The translations under genes and the position numbers were made by a program. Below, in pieces: positions 21,037 to 33,435 of a DNA stretch of 64,000 nucleotides. The notes under the pieces are model-generated. The model did not search any database. It had not been told where the DNA came from and was given only the letters and a program-made list of their open reading frames with translations. The DNA is from Kitagawia praeruptora. Its lineage: Eukaryota > Streptophyta > Magnoliopsida > Apiales > Apiaceae. Positions within the stretch are counted from its first letter, which is position 1; the number at the start of each line of letters is the position of its first letter. The stretch is taken from assembly GCA_037693485.1 (NCBI GenBank), contig CM075354.1, positions 95,973,001 to 96,037,000 of the forward strand. Direction: 5' to 3'.

Positions 21037-23327
21037 ATGTCTGGTTACAAGGATGGGAATACTAAAATTCCTATGCTCAAGAGAAACGAATATACTCTAT
21101 GGGAAGTAAAGATGTTGCATCATCTGGAAGCAACAGATCCTGATTATCTTGACAGAATCAGAGATGGACCTTTTGTTCCAACAAAGGTCGTTGGACAAGC
21201 AACTGTTGATGGTGTGGTTGTTCCAGAACATACAGCAGAGAAGCCAAAATCTGAATGGTCAGATAAGGACAAGGAGAATGTTCTCAAAGATGCTAAAGTG
21301 AGAAACATATTATTCAACAGTCTTGATTCTGTTCTCACTAACTATGTTCTCTCTTGTAAAACTGCTAAGGATATATGGGACAATCTTAAGGTTCACTATG
21401 AAGGAACTAAGCCTGTCAGGAAGAATATGAGGACATTACTTATACAACAATATGAGTACTTTGAATCCAAGTCTGGTGAGTCACTTACTGATACCTTTGA
21501 TAGGTTTACAAAACTCATCAATGAGATGGCCATGCATGGTAAATATTATGATTTGGAGGATATGAATACAAAGTTCATGAAAGCTTTGCCTGATTTCTAC
21601 AATGAGAAGATATCTGCGATTGAGGAAGCTAATGATCTGGATGAGATTTCATTAGAGGCAGTATATGGAAAATTGAGAGCTTATGAACTTGACAAGCAGC
21701 AGAAGAAGAGCAGGAGTGAAGGAAAGATGAAGACTATTGCACTTACTGCTCAATCTGAAGTTAAGAAGCTTCCTGAAGAACAGCATGAAAAGATTGCTGT
21801 AAAGAATTCAAGGAGAAGAAAAGCAAAGAAAGTTCTGATTCAGAGACTACTGATATGGACTCTGACAACAATGATTCTGAATCTGATATGCAAGAACTCT
21901 TTGCTATGTTTGCTAAAGCTTTCAAGAAAGGAAGATTCAACAGGAGAAGATTTAGCAAAGGACCTTTTCAAAAGAAGGAGGAGAAGAAGAGTGACAAAAG
22001 CAAAAGTACAATTGTCAAGCTTGATAAGGCCAAGATCAAGTGCTTTAACTGCAGCGAGCTTGGACATTTTGCTAGTGAGTGTAAGAAGCCTAGGAATTCA
22101 GGAAAGGGTAATGCACTTATGGTCACACAAAAGGATTGGGCTGATTCCAGTGACTCTGAAGATGAATTGGATTATGACAACATTGCATTGATGGCCAATA
22201 GTTCAGACAAACCTGGATCTCCAAAGAAAACTTCTCCATCCTCTGTTAAGGTATCACTTCACTCTCTTGATTCATTTGATAGCTTAAATTCTGATGAAAT
22301 TAGATCTATCCATGCTGAGTTTAAGAATCTTATGACTAATTTTAAAATTCTTACTTGTGAAAGAGATGAACTTAAGGTTAAGAATGATAAATTAGTTGAT
22401 AGAAATAATTTTCTTGAATCTGAATTAATTCAAATGGAAGAATACAAGTTAAGTTCTGATAAAGCTAATCATGATTATAGTGTTATTCTTGAGGCTTATG
22501 ACTATGTCAGAAAAGAACTAGAAGAAGAGAGAGATGTGATTAAGACCATTAACAATTCCAGTAAGAAGACAATAGAAATCTTTGAGAGTGGAATTCGTGG
22601 TAAGGTTAATGGTTTAGGTTTTGATAAGGCTAGACAAGAAGAAAAAGTAGCTATTGTCAATGATGATAGTAAGGTAGAAGCTAACACGTCTAAATCTGAA
22701 GGTAAGAAAATTGTTTCTGAACCTAATCATGTTAAATTTGTTGATTCAAAAGGTACCCCTGTTGTACACAAAAGGATTAACAATAGTAATTCAGATGAGA
22801 AAGTGTTAGAGAAACCTAAGAATGTAAACATAGGGTTTCTGTCTAAGTCTCAGTTGAAACAGAGATTAGATGGTCTTTCAGAGTCTAGCAAGATCAAGAG
22901 AAATAGGAATGGAAAAGAAGGTATTAACAAAGAGAATAATTACAAGAATGTACCTGATGCACCTAGGAAAAAATGCTATAAGTGTGGAAATCATAATCAT
23001 TTGGCCCTAGACTGCAATCAAAAACCTTCTTGGAAAACTGAGTCCAGATTCCCCAAGACTCAGAAAATTCAATACCAACCACAAAAAGCTTGTTATCATT
23101 GTGGTAGTTTACTTCATTCCATTTACATGTGTAGAGAATATCATGAACTGTATTATGACTATTATTCTTTGAAATCTGAAACTCCTAGTCACAAACAGTT
23201 TGTGAGATCAGAGTCTAAAGTTGACTCTGCAACAGGTAAAATAAAAGCAAAATCTTCAAAGTCTGTTGTCTCTAAATCTAGTAAGAAAGGATCCAATCAA
23301 AGTTGGGTCCTAAAAAATTCTAACTAG
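21037..23327 (+). pseudogene. gag: Sirevirus 1 gag (one frameshift)
   Basis: Gag forms the virus-like particle and binds RNA. The N-terminal part (21037 to about 21805) is a copia gag (UBN2-like) domain with YTLWEVKMLHHLEATDPDYL and IWDNLKVHYEGT. A one-base loss near 21805 shifts the frame; the rest (about 21806-23327) carries CCHC knuckles CFNCSELGHFASEC, CYKCGNHNHLALDC and CYHCGSLLHSIYMC, with a charged, coil-prone stretch around 22370-22560. The three knuckles and long C-terminal extension fit Sireviruses. The ATG at 21037 was chosen because it follows the primer site by 36 bp and starts the conserved domain. It ends in TAG 11 bases before the pol frame opens. Confidence 0.9.
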
Positions 23328-23338
23328 TTACTTTTTGT

Positions 23339-26300
23339 TTGCAGGGCACAGGAAAGAAGCATTCAATTATCTTGGACAGTGGATGCTCTGGACATATGAC
23401 TGGAAAGAAGTCCCTGCTTACAAAGTTTGAGAGGAAAGCTAACCCAGTAATATCTTTTGGAGATGGCAACAAAGGAGAAACTCTGGGATATGGCTCAATT
23501 GTTTTGGGGAATGTCATCATAGGAAATGTAGCACTGGTTGAAGGCTTGAAGCATACTCTTTTAAGCATAAGTCAACTAGGTGATAAAGGTTACAAATCAA
23601 TCTTTGACAGAGAAGGATGCAAAATCTTGAATATGCAGAATGGAGACATTGTTCTAACTGGTCAAAGACATAGTAACATATATGAAGCCAGCTTAAGTGA
23701 TACATCTAAAGGAATTGTTAGATGTCTCTACAGCAAAGCAACAAGTGATGAAAGCTGGAATTGGCACAAGAAGCTCTCACATCTTAATTTCAAGAAGCTT
23801 AATCAACTTGTTAAACACAATTTGGTGAGAGGCCTACCACAGGCAAATTTTGTGCAAGATGGACTTTGTGATGCATGTGAGCTTGGAAAGCAAAGAAGAA
23901 CCACTTTCAAGAGCAAAACTGAAAATTCAATTACTGAACCATTTCACATGCTACATCTTGATCTGTTTGGTCCAGTAAACATTATGTCTATCAGCAAGAA
24001 AAGATATGCTCTAGTTATGGTGGATGATTTCACAAGGTTCATATGGGTGTTCTTTCTACACAAGAAGGATGAAGCTCCTCAGCAAATCATTGAACTCATC
24101 AAGAATATTCATAATAACTCTGAGTACAAAGTCAAAGTACTTAGGAGTGACAATGGTACAGAATTCAAGAATTCTACAATGGAGGGGTTTTGTGCAGACA
24201 ATGGAATCACTCAACAGTTTTCTACACCTGGTACACCTCAACAAAATGGTGTAGTGGAAAGAAAGAACAGGACTCTCATAGAGGCAGCAAGAACCATGCT
24301 TGCAGATGCAAAACTTCCAACCTACTTTTGGGCAGAAGCTATTAACACTGCATGTTTCACTCAGAACTGTACCTTGGTAAATAGTCATGGAAAAACTCCC
24401 TATGAGATGATCAAAGGAAAGAAACCAAGTGTGAAATATTTTCACATCTTTGGATGCAAATGCTATGTCCTAAAAGTTCATCCAGAACAACTTGGAAAAT
24501 TTGAAGCCAAATCGGATGAAGCAATTTTTCTAGGATATTCAGCATCTAAGGCCTTCAAAGTTTATAATCTCAGAACTCACATTGTTATGGAATCAATTCA
24601 TGTTGCATTTGATGATAAGAAATTTGGAATTTTGCAAACTGATGAAAGCCATGACAAATTGGAATTTGAAAATCTGAAGAATTCTGAGATACTCTCAAGT
24701 GATGATGAAGGTTCTCCAGAAGGAATTTCTATTGCTTCTCAAAGGAATGCTACTATTGAGGGGGAGCAAATAAATCAGAGAGAACACAGTGATCATCAGG
24801 AGCAGACTAGTCTTTCAGAGTCTATTCCATCAGGAATTGACGTTTCAGAGTCTACTCCATCAGGAACTGACCTTTCAGAGTCTACTGAGGAAAGATCAGT
24901 AACTAGCAGCAATATGGAATCTATTGATTCTATTGATTAAAGGAGAGTTTTTGAAGGTAGAGAGAATTCTTCTACAAGGGATACCACTAACTTAGGGGGA
25001 GAGACTAGCAGAGTTAATCTACCACCTATTAGAAAATGGACAAAGGATCATACTGAAGATTTGATAATTGGTGATCCAAATAGTGGTGTTCGAACTAGAA
25101 GGTCAATTCAAAATGAATGCTTGTATAGTTGCTTTCTCTCAAAGAATGAACCTAATAAGGTTGAAGAAGCCTTACAGGATCCTGATTGGGTAATTGCAAT
25201 GCAGGAGGAGTTAAATGAGTTTGAGAGAAACAAAGTCTGGAAACTGGTACCAAGACCTAAAGATAGATCTATTGTTGGTGCAAGATGGGTTTTCAGAAAC
25301 AAGCTAGATGAATCTGGTATGATTGTAAGAAACAAAGCAAGACTGGTGGCCAAGGGTTATTCTCAGGAAGAAGGCATTGATTATGATGAGACCTTTGCAC
25401 CTGTAGCAAGATTGGAAGCAATCAGAATGTTTCTTGCATTTGCAGCTCATTCAAAATTCAAGGTATACCAGATGGATGTAAAGAGTGCTTTTCTAAATGG
25501 CAAACTTGATGAAGAAGTGTATGTAGAACAGCCACCTGGATTTGTTGATCCAAAGTTTCCAAATCATGTCTACAAACTTGACAAGGCACTCTATGGACTA
25601 AAGCAGGCACCAAGAGCATGGTATGAGACTTTGTCTAAATTTCTTCTTGAAAATGGCTTCACAAGAGGTACAATTGACAAAACTCTATTCTTTAGAAAGA
25701 TAAAAGGTGAATTGCTTTTAGTTCAAGTTTATGTTGATGATATTATTTTTGGTTCTACTAATGAAAAGTTGTGTGCTAAATTTAGCAAGCTTATGCAGTC
25801 TAAGTATCAGATGAGCATGATGGGTGAACTAAATTATTTCTTAGGCTTGCAGGTCAAACAGACTGGTATTTTCATTAATTAGTCAAAGTATATCAAAGAT
25901 CTTTTAAAAAGGTTTGACTTTCAAGACTGTGCAGTTGCAAAAACACCCATTGCAACAGCCACTAAACTAGACTCTGATCCTAAAGGAAAGAGTGTGGATA
26001 ATACTAGTTATAGAGGCATGATAGGCTCATTGTTATATCTAACTGCAAGTAGGCCAGATATAATGTTTTCTACCTGTTTATGTGCTAGATTCCAAAGTGA
26101 TCCTAAGGAATCTCATTTAATTGCTGTGAAGAGAATTTTTAGATATCTCAAAGGAACTCCAAATCTTGGTTTGTGGTATCCTAGAGAATCTGATTTCTTT
26201 CTAATTGGCTATTCAGACTCTGATTATGCAGGGTGTAAGATAGACAGGAAAAGCACTACAGGTACATGTCAATTCTTGGGAAATAGATTGATTTCTTGGG

Positions 26301-26665
26301 CAAGCAAGAAGCAACAATCTGTTTCAACCTCAACTGCAGAAGCTGAGTACATAGCAGCAGGCAGTTGTTGTGCACAGCTCCTTTGGATAAGAAATCAGTT
26401 GCTGGATTATGGTATGACACTTAGTAATATTCCTATGTTTTGTGATAATACTAGTGCTATTAAAATTGCAGAAAATCCAGTTCAACATTCAAGGACTAAG
26501 CACATTGATGTCAGGTATCATTTTATTAGAGAACATATTGAGAATTGTACTGTGGAACTTCATTTTGTTCCTACTGACAAACAGCTTGTAGATATTTTAA
26601 CTAAACCACTTGATGAGACTACATTCAGTAGACTAGTAAGTGAGTTAGGAATGTTAAATTTTTAG
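23339..26665 (+). pseudogene. pol: Sirevirus 1 pol: protease, integrase, RT, RNase H (two stops)
   Basis: One frame throughout. Protease active site LDSGCSGHMTG (about 23372); GAG-pre-integrase zinc finger (WHKKLSHL...LCDACELGK); integrase core with LHLDLFGPV, VLRSDNGTEF and GVVERKNRT; RT with QMDVKSAFLNG and catalytic YVDDIIFG (about 25730); RNase H with SDSDYAG, STAEAEYIAA and the usual C-terminus DILTKPL. An in-frame TAA at 24938-24940 falls in the variable integrase-RT linker; a TAG at 25880-25882 stands where FINQSKY is expected. Both fit loss of a Gln codon by C-to-T. No start codon is needed: the frame opens at an acceptor-like TTTGCAG followed by GGCACAGG. Confidence 0.95.
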
Positions 26666-28145
26666 ATCTGTAATATCTGCAAAAGTAGCAAGGTATGTTG
26701 TTCTTAGCTTATAGACTTGATATTCCTGTCAGGATCTATATTTGATTGTTAAATGCTTTAGCTATAACACTTTGCCTTGATAAATTTCAGTATGATAGAC
26801 TTGTTAATAATCATCAGGATTAGATTTGTTATCAGGATGCTGACGTCATCAGTATTGTGTCAGTATCAGGATTATGAAAATTGTTTCAAATCCTGACGTT
26901 TACTTTGTGTAGTAATCTAATTCTGTGATGTGTTAAGTCTATGCTAGCAAGTTTTGATATTTGCATATTGATAATTTATACATCATTCAAAAATCAAAAG
27001 ACAAGCAGATAACAAGAAACTGTATATTCATTAATAGAAATCATTACATGGAAATGAAATACAACATCTTTCTGTCTAAATTTCTATTGATAATTCTATA
27101 CTTGTCTATTGATATGAACTCTGAGGTACAGGACAAGGAGCATCTCAAGAAATCCATCAGGGGATGAAAGCATCGTTTGCTCTTGGATTCCTTGTCTGGG
27201 CGACTTGAATGAGAGCAGCTAACTTAAATGAATAGCATCTCCATCAAGATCAACCTTAGACTCTCGGCCAAATTCTTCATCCTCAAGTTCTGAGGAGGTT
27301 AGGGGAAGATTGTATCCAACAGATGGATGTTCTAGGAGAAACCTCTGGATATTTTCGAAAACCAATCCATTCATGATTAGTTCGATGAGAAGAGTCATCT
27401 GTTCAAAGAGATGATCAAGAATAGGATGTTCATCGATCAAGAAAAATCTGGAAAATGGGTTTGAAGGGATTTTTGGTTTGAGAAGCATTGTTGAGAAGAA
27501 AAGAAATTGAAAGGTTTTGGAGAATGGCATAAGGCGTCTGGTTCTTTTAAAGAAAGACGTGAGAAGCTGAGCAGTCACTTGGAAGTTTTAATGAAGTCAA
27601 ATGCTAATTATTGCATGTGACTGTATTTCTTGTTTTCAAGAAATATTGAAAATATCTATCCAATTGATTTTCTGTTCAGATTAATTGTTTATTTTCTTTT
27701 TCAGATAAAAGAAAAATGCCACGTGGAAAACTCCATATTAAGTCTCTGATGATATTGGTCAGGATTTCATGTGTGACCATCAGGATTTGAAAATTATATT
27801 TTTTAAATCACATTGCATTTTGTGATTATTTTGATGAGAGGTCATCAGGAAGAGGAAACTGATCAGTATTGCTTATTAATACCCTGATTTATTTCATGAA
27901 AAATCAATTTTGGATTTTATTTTCCAAAAATCGTGGGTAACCGCATTTTTCAGGGACTGACACCTGTCAATCTACGTGTCAACGTGGGATAGTGGTCTGA
28001 AAGATTTGTGAAATATATTTGTTTTGAAACTCTAATCGTGTAATTGCTTTCTCTAATTTTACATTCTCTAAAGCAAAAATCACTCTTGAGTTTTCAAAAT
28101 CACTAATCTATTTCAAGAATTTTTCAAGTTCTTTTCAGATCAAAA
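26666..28145 (+). other. Spacer between pol and third ORF of Sirevirus 1
   Basis: There is no sense-strand coding region. The last 150 bp before 28146 is AT-rich and looks like an untranslated leader. An antisense open frame lies at 27219-27578, described separately. Confidence 0.5.
27219..27578 (-). CDS. Antisense ORF of unknown function in Sirevirus 1
   Basis: A 119-codon frame on the opposite strand from the element's genes, with an ATG and a protein-like composition: a basic Phe-rich N-terminus, then LIDEHPILDHLFEQM, LIELIMNGLVFENIQRF and an acidic tail (TSSELEDEEFG). I do not recognise a domain. Known: antisense accessory ORFs occur in some plant LTR retrotransposons. No equivalent was recognised in Sirevirus 2. 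It could be a chance frame, but amphipathic helix-like patterning makes it worth noting. Confidence 0.4.
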   Translation of the reverse strand: MTAQLLTSFFKRTRRLMPFSKTFQFLFFSTMLLKPKIPSNPFSRFFLIDEHPILDHLFEQMTLLIELIMNGLVFENIQRFLLEHPSVGYNLPLTSSELEDEEFGRESKVDLDGDAIHLS

Positions 28146-31100
28146 ATGGCAGCTCAGAGAAGATTACCTAAATCAGTAGCCTTCAAGTTTGGTGACTTTG
28201 ATTTTATGACAAACAATCATGTTGCAGCTATCACCAACAAGGAAGGAGTGTCATCTGACTTTCATCCAATCATGGACTTTCTGGCGAATGGACCATTAAG
28301 TTATGCATTGACAGCATCTTCACAGATTAATCAAGTAGCTGTTTCACAAGCTTGGGAGAATGCTGAGGTAATTGATTCTACTCAGAGTCAATCAGGTAAG
28401 ATTGTTCTACATTTAGGACAAGATTCATTTGACATTACTGAATCTGTTGTTAATTCAGTACTTTGCTTACCTGTTACTGATAGTTATGAGAATGTACCAT
28501 CTGATGATAATATAAGAACTATGTTGTCTGAATTAGGTTATAGTGGATCTCTAGATAACATGAGCCAGTTAAATAGGTCTTTTCTTAGAAAGGAATGGTC
28601 TTTTTACTTTGATCAAATTGCTAAATGTTTTACTGGCAAGTGTAGTTCTTTTCAGCAAATTACTTCTGCTACATCACATATTGCTTATAGTTTGCTTTAT
28701 GACAGAGTAATCAACATTGGTCATATTATCTTAAGTCAGATGAGTATTAAACTTGGGTTAAGAGATCAAAACAGGAAAATGGTTTATTATCATAGATTTA
28801 TGCAAATGTTTATTAACCATTTTATTCCTGATGTTGAAACTAGATTTGGTAGAGAACATTGTGTTTCTTCTTATGAACAACAAAAGAGAATTTTCTCTGA
28901 CATTACAAAGAAGGACAATGAAAAGAATCTAGATGAAATACCTACAATTCATTATCCACAACATGTTCAGGTAATTCTTAAAACTCATCTTCCTACTTTC
29001 TACAATTCTTCTTTCTTTTGTGGTGAAATGGCTCAGGAATCTCAATTGAAGGAGAACCCACCTGTGTCTACCCAAGTAGCCCAAAACATTATAGTCTCTG
29101 AAACAATTCAAGAACCAAATTTTGATCCACAGCCTATTGTTTCAAAGAAACCAACCTCTGGTGTTTCTCAAAAGACATCAGTTGTAAGGAAGAGAAGATT
29201 TGTTGTGTCAAGTAGTAGTAGTAATTCTAGTGAAGATGATGATGATTTAACTCTTGCTGAGAGAGCAGAATTGAAGGCTGCAATTCAACTTTCTTTGTTA
29301 GCACAAAGAGATGAAAAACCTAGTCACAGCCAGGCTGCAGTCTCTCAAAAGGCTGTAGTTCTTAAAAAGGGAAAACAGTTACTAGATACTGACTCTCAAA
29401 AGACTGTGTCTATTGAACCAAGATCTCATCCCAAGATCATTTCTGTGTCTACACCTCTTGAGTCTTCTCAGGATAAATCTTTTGCTCACTATATCAGGAG
29501 AACAAGGAGAAAGATTCAATTGTCACCTACACACACAGAGTCTAGTCCAACTAATATCATGCAGGTTTTTACAAATCAAGCTACATCTATGTCAGTATTT
29601 GACAAGAGAGATCTGGATATTGATTCTTCATGGGAAACTACATTATCATACAGACTGGCTATGGGACTAATTTCTCTCAAAGTGAAGTTGTCAAGGCCTG
29701 TTCTAGATTTTCTGGTTGAAAGAGTACCAAAACTTTTATTTCCAGATGAATATGGACTTCTACATCAAAGACTTGACTTAATGAAGATGTATTTCTATGT
29801 ATCTGTCAGAAGACAATTAGTCAAGAAATTTGGACTCTCAAAGCATGTTGCACTTCAATCACTTCATGCATATTTATTTGACAAGGATGTCATATTTGAA
29901 GATGCTTTAGCTCAAGGTGAACAACTGGAGGAAGTAGATAGAGGGAAGCAGTCAACAGAAGGTACTATTGCACCAGTGGTGAATAGTAGGAAAGATCAGA
30001 TCACAGTCATTGTAACACAAGAACCATCTAGTCAGAGGAAGGATGACTCAGGAGCTGTGATAGCTGATGTTGAAAGGACTTCTGTGATGACTGAAAATGC
30101 AAGTGAGATACCCTATGATATGGGAGGAATGACTTTGGTTGATTTTTCTGAAGATCAAACAAATTTTGTTCAGTCAGAGTTTATCCACCTTGAGGGTGAA
30201 TCTCATCAAATAACACTTAAAGATGGTGATGTACTAACTATGGTGTCTAATGAAGTATTACTGAAGACATTAGAGTCTAGTAAAGAACCTGAAAGTGGTA
30301 TACTGGAGCTTGTAGTCTCTGGAAGGAAAGAAGATGATTGTAAGGGTTCAGAGATTATAGCAGCTCACTCCTTGGAGAAAACCTCAAGCCCCTTGCCATA
30401 TGAGGAACCCTCTCTCCATGTGAGTTCAGGTATAAAAACTCCTTCTAAACCCTATTTTTCTGTAGGTCATGAGAGCACTTATCTAAATTTGAGTGATACA
30501 CTTGAAAAGATGGACTTAGATCCATAATTTGAGCGGCTGGCTCCTGACCAAGCAAAAGGTGAGGTAGAAAGAGTGTTGACTTTAGTAAGTCAAAGTGAGA
30601 ATGAGGGTATGGATGATCAACTCCATAGTGAGGGAGAGAAAATTAGGAAACCATCATTTGATTTCTGGGATCAGGTTTTTCCTGAATCTTGGTCTGAAAA
30701 TTTGGATATGGATGCGGGTACTTATTCATTCATCAAAATGTATCAGACGAATGACCTAGCACATCACAATGCAAAGCCAGAAGTTAAAGCTCAGAAGCAA
30801 AAGGAGAGGCTTGCAGGAATTATTAACAGAAGAGGTGCCAGGATAAAGCAATCTCTTGATACATATATACCAGATGAAGATCCTAATGATCCTAGTGTTC
30901 CTTTGTATGTACTTCCAATATCAGCTAGAATTGAGACATCAACAGTCTTTGATCACTCTAAGGAGGAGTCAGGATTTGAAGATGTTAGTACACAGAATAC
31001 TGGTGAAGGAGATGATGATCATGTTTCAGTTCCAGAACAGAAAGATGAAGATGTTGATACTTCTAATCAGGTTTTATTACTTGAATATCATACAACTCAA

Positions 31101-31469
31101 ACAACTTCTTCTACAAGACTTGAAGATACAGTTCTTTCTTATTCTGATTCTAGAGATACTAGAAGCACTTCCAACATTGAAGTTCATTCTGATGTTTTGA
31201 AAGATATTCAGAATTCTCAAATTGATATTCAAACAAGACTTCAATCACTTGAAGATAACCAAGTCACAATTATGGAAAATCAAGCAATTCTTATGAATCT
31301 CATTTGTTCTGTTTCTGAATCTCTTGGAATTAATGTTGCTGATGTCAAAAAAGGGGAGATAAAGACAATTCAAAGACAACAACAACACTACCAGACTAAA
31401 GGAGATAAAGATAAAGCTGGGGGAAATAAAGAGCAGACAAAGGGTAGTAAAAAGAAGAACCAGGAGTGA
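28146..31469 (+). pseudogene. Sirevirus 1 third ORF (post-pol, about 1,100 codons, one stop)
   Basis: A long frame after pol, broken once by TAA at 30525-30527 (probably CAA to TAA) and then open to 31469. The N-terminal ~300 residues are compact, with LRKEWSFYFDQI and HIAYSLLYDRVINIG; the same region occurs in Sirevirus 2. The middle is low-complexity, Ser- and acid-rich (SSSSSNSSEDDDD). The end has a possible coiled coil (IQTRLQSLEDNQ, MENQAILMNLI) and a Lys/Gln-rich tail. By position it corresponds to the env-like ORF of Sireviruses, but I see no signal peptide or membrane segment, so an envelope role is not supported by sequence. Confidence 0.75.
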
Positions 31470-31677
31470 CAGTGGTGAATCTCAGCTAGGAAGTGGTAAA
31501 GGAAGAGCAGCATTAATAGTTAAAATTCTTTCTTCTAAGTACTAGATAAACGTCTACATCTGAGAAGGAGGTACTTAAACTTCATAATTCTACATTCATA
31601 AATTCTATTCTGGTTGTATTGTTATATGTTTTGACATCCACAACTTAGATTTATGCTTCAGATTTTAAAGCATAAAT

Positions 31678-31686
31678 AGGGGGAGA
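31678..31686 (+). other. Polypurine tract of Sirevirus 1
   Basis: AGGGGGAGA directly precedes the 3' LTR start (TGTTAG at 31688). It is the expected primer for plus-strand DNA synthesis; GGGGGAGATTG before TGTTAG is typical of Sireviruses. Confidence 0.85.
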
Positions 31687-31687
31687 T

Positions 31688-32443
31688 TGTTAGGAATAAT
31701 TCATAAGTTGTGATGTTAAGAATAGAATTTACACATTATACTTCTTGTAATCCTGATCTTATAAAAGGATTTAGCACTGTATATAGGATTTATGTGTAAG
31801 ACAGTTGTCTGTATAGTTTAGTCAGGAATGAACAGTGTATCGGAGACTACATGTCAGGAATAGAGAGCAAATCCTGATGACGGTCCAATACTGATGGTTG
31901 ATCAGATACTGATGTAGTGTACAGATCCTGATATCAGTCGTGTTACTGATGATGTCATTATGGATGCTACAGAAACTGGTAAGTGCTATAAAACAGGATC
32001 GTTGTTTGAAGAACAAGCAAGAAGATATTATGAAGGAAAGAGTTTTTCTATTGAAGGAAACTATCGACTAGAAGGCAGAACATTGTCATGTATAGATTAT
32101 ATCTTTCTGTTATTAGTTGATAGGTAGCATTATAAATACTCTCTCAATATCATTGTAAGAACGACGGAGTGTGAGAAAAAGTTGTGAGTCGAACAAGTGA
32201 ATGTGCGTAGCTTTGTATAAGGTTTGTATTCGAGAGTTCGAAACAAACAGAGAGAGATTTGTATTGTCAGCAGCTGCTAAAGGTATTGTACACCTTTGGT
32301 AGAGTTTGTATTTGATCTTATTAATACAAACAAGAGTTTGATTCATTCGTTTATTCTTGTTCATATAATCAAGCAAAAATCAGACATGATTATATAACTT
32401 GTATTCAACCCCCCCCCCCTTCTACAAGTTATTCGAGTTAACA
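31688..32443 (+). repeat. 3' LTR of Sirevirus 1
   Basis: 756 bp, same start, end and TATA box (32131) as the 5' LTR, followed by the target duplication AGCTT at 32444-32448. Confidence 0.95.
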
Positions 32444-33435
32444 AGCTTGGAGCTTGAAGATTTGGAGCTTGGAGCGTAGAGTTTGAGCTTAATTAGGTAT
32501 TTGTTCTTAGTTTCATTTCGATTTGGGGGTTCAATTTTGGGTTCAATTTTAGGGTTTGATTTTGGGTTTGCTTGGTCATGTATTTGCTTGATTTAGATGT
32601 TCATCTATATTTCTTTTGCTGCATGTAAGTCTGTGTGTAGTTGTATGTCTGCATGTTATTTCTTTGTATAGTTTTCTTATTGGGCCTTGAAACTGTTTGT
32701 ATATAGTCCTCTTAAAAGTTTGTGTTTGTATATTCAATTAATTAGTTGTATGTTTTTTATGTTTAAGGTCCCCTGTGAACATGAAGTTAGTTTGTAAATA
32801 TATGAAACTGTTTGTATATAGTCCTCTTAAAATCTGTGTTTATTTATTCAATTTGTTGTATGTTTTTTTTAAGGTCCCCTGTGAACATGAAGTTAGTGCG
32901 TAAATATGTGAGACTATTAGTATAAAGTGTGTGCATGCTTAATTATATGTAAAGGAGCTTGTTTAAAATTTGATTTATGTCTAAATTATGTATATGTAAG
33001 TGTTGTATGCTTATTTCTTTTCAAACTATCTTTTGCTATCTTAATTATGAAATCAATGGTACGTGTCTCAAGTCGAAATAGATGTTTGGGGCTTGATCGT
33101 TGTATGTAGGCTGTTGTATGAGTGAATATTATAACCTAATTAAAGTGAATATCTCACTGTTAGTAAATATATTTTGAAGACAATATCATGATTAACAACA
33201 TTAAAAAGATAGTCATAATTCAATAATAATAGTGTTAATGGTATAAATAATGAAATCATAATATTATTGTTATAGATAATAATGAAATCAGAACTTAAAT
33301 ATATTCGGTATAGTCTAAATTGTATATATAAATCTTAAAATAGGCGGTCTATTACAATTGTAGAATACTAGTTTATAGTCTTTAACTATGTTAGTTGACA
33401 TTTTTTTTTCACAATCAGGATTGTTTCTTCTTAAC
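32444..33435 (+). other. Inner CACTA 5' leader or first intron, right of the Sirevirus
   Basis: This continues the GAGCTTGGAGCTTGAAG leader cut by the Sirevirus, then becomes T-rich and intron-like. It contains a ~115-bp imperfect tandem duplication (32689-32803 and 32804-32912, landmark AACTGTTTGTATATAGTCCT). An acceptor-like TTTTTTTTCACAATCAG at about 33403-33419 precedes the transposase ATG at 33436, fitting a 5' UTR intron. Confidence 0.5.
32689..32912 (+). repeat. Imperfect tandem duplication, ~115-bp unit
   Basis: Two successive blocks start with GAAACTGTTTGTATATAGTC (32689 and 32804) and share GGTCCCCTGTGAACATGAAG near their ends, with small internal indels. It lies in the leader of the inner CACTA. 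Confidence 0.8.

Larger units (their letters stand above)
20232..32443 (+). mobile_element. Sirevirus-type Ty1/copia retrotransposon 1, full length (12.2 kb)
   Basis: Two 756-bp LTRs (TGTTAG...TTAACA) are flanked by AGCTT at 20227-20231 and 32444-32448. The primer-binding site TGGTATCAGAG is at 20990-21000. A polypurine tract AGGGGGAGA sits just before the 3' LTR (31678-31686). Order: gag, protease-integrase-RT-RNase H, then a long third ORF. Known: the large size, extended gag with multiple zinc knuckles and a post-pol ORF mark the Sirevirus genus. The LTRs differ at roughly ten positions, so insertion is recent. Coding regions carry one frameshift and three in-frame stops. Confidence 0.95.
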
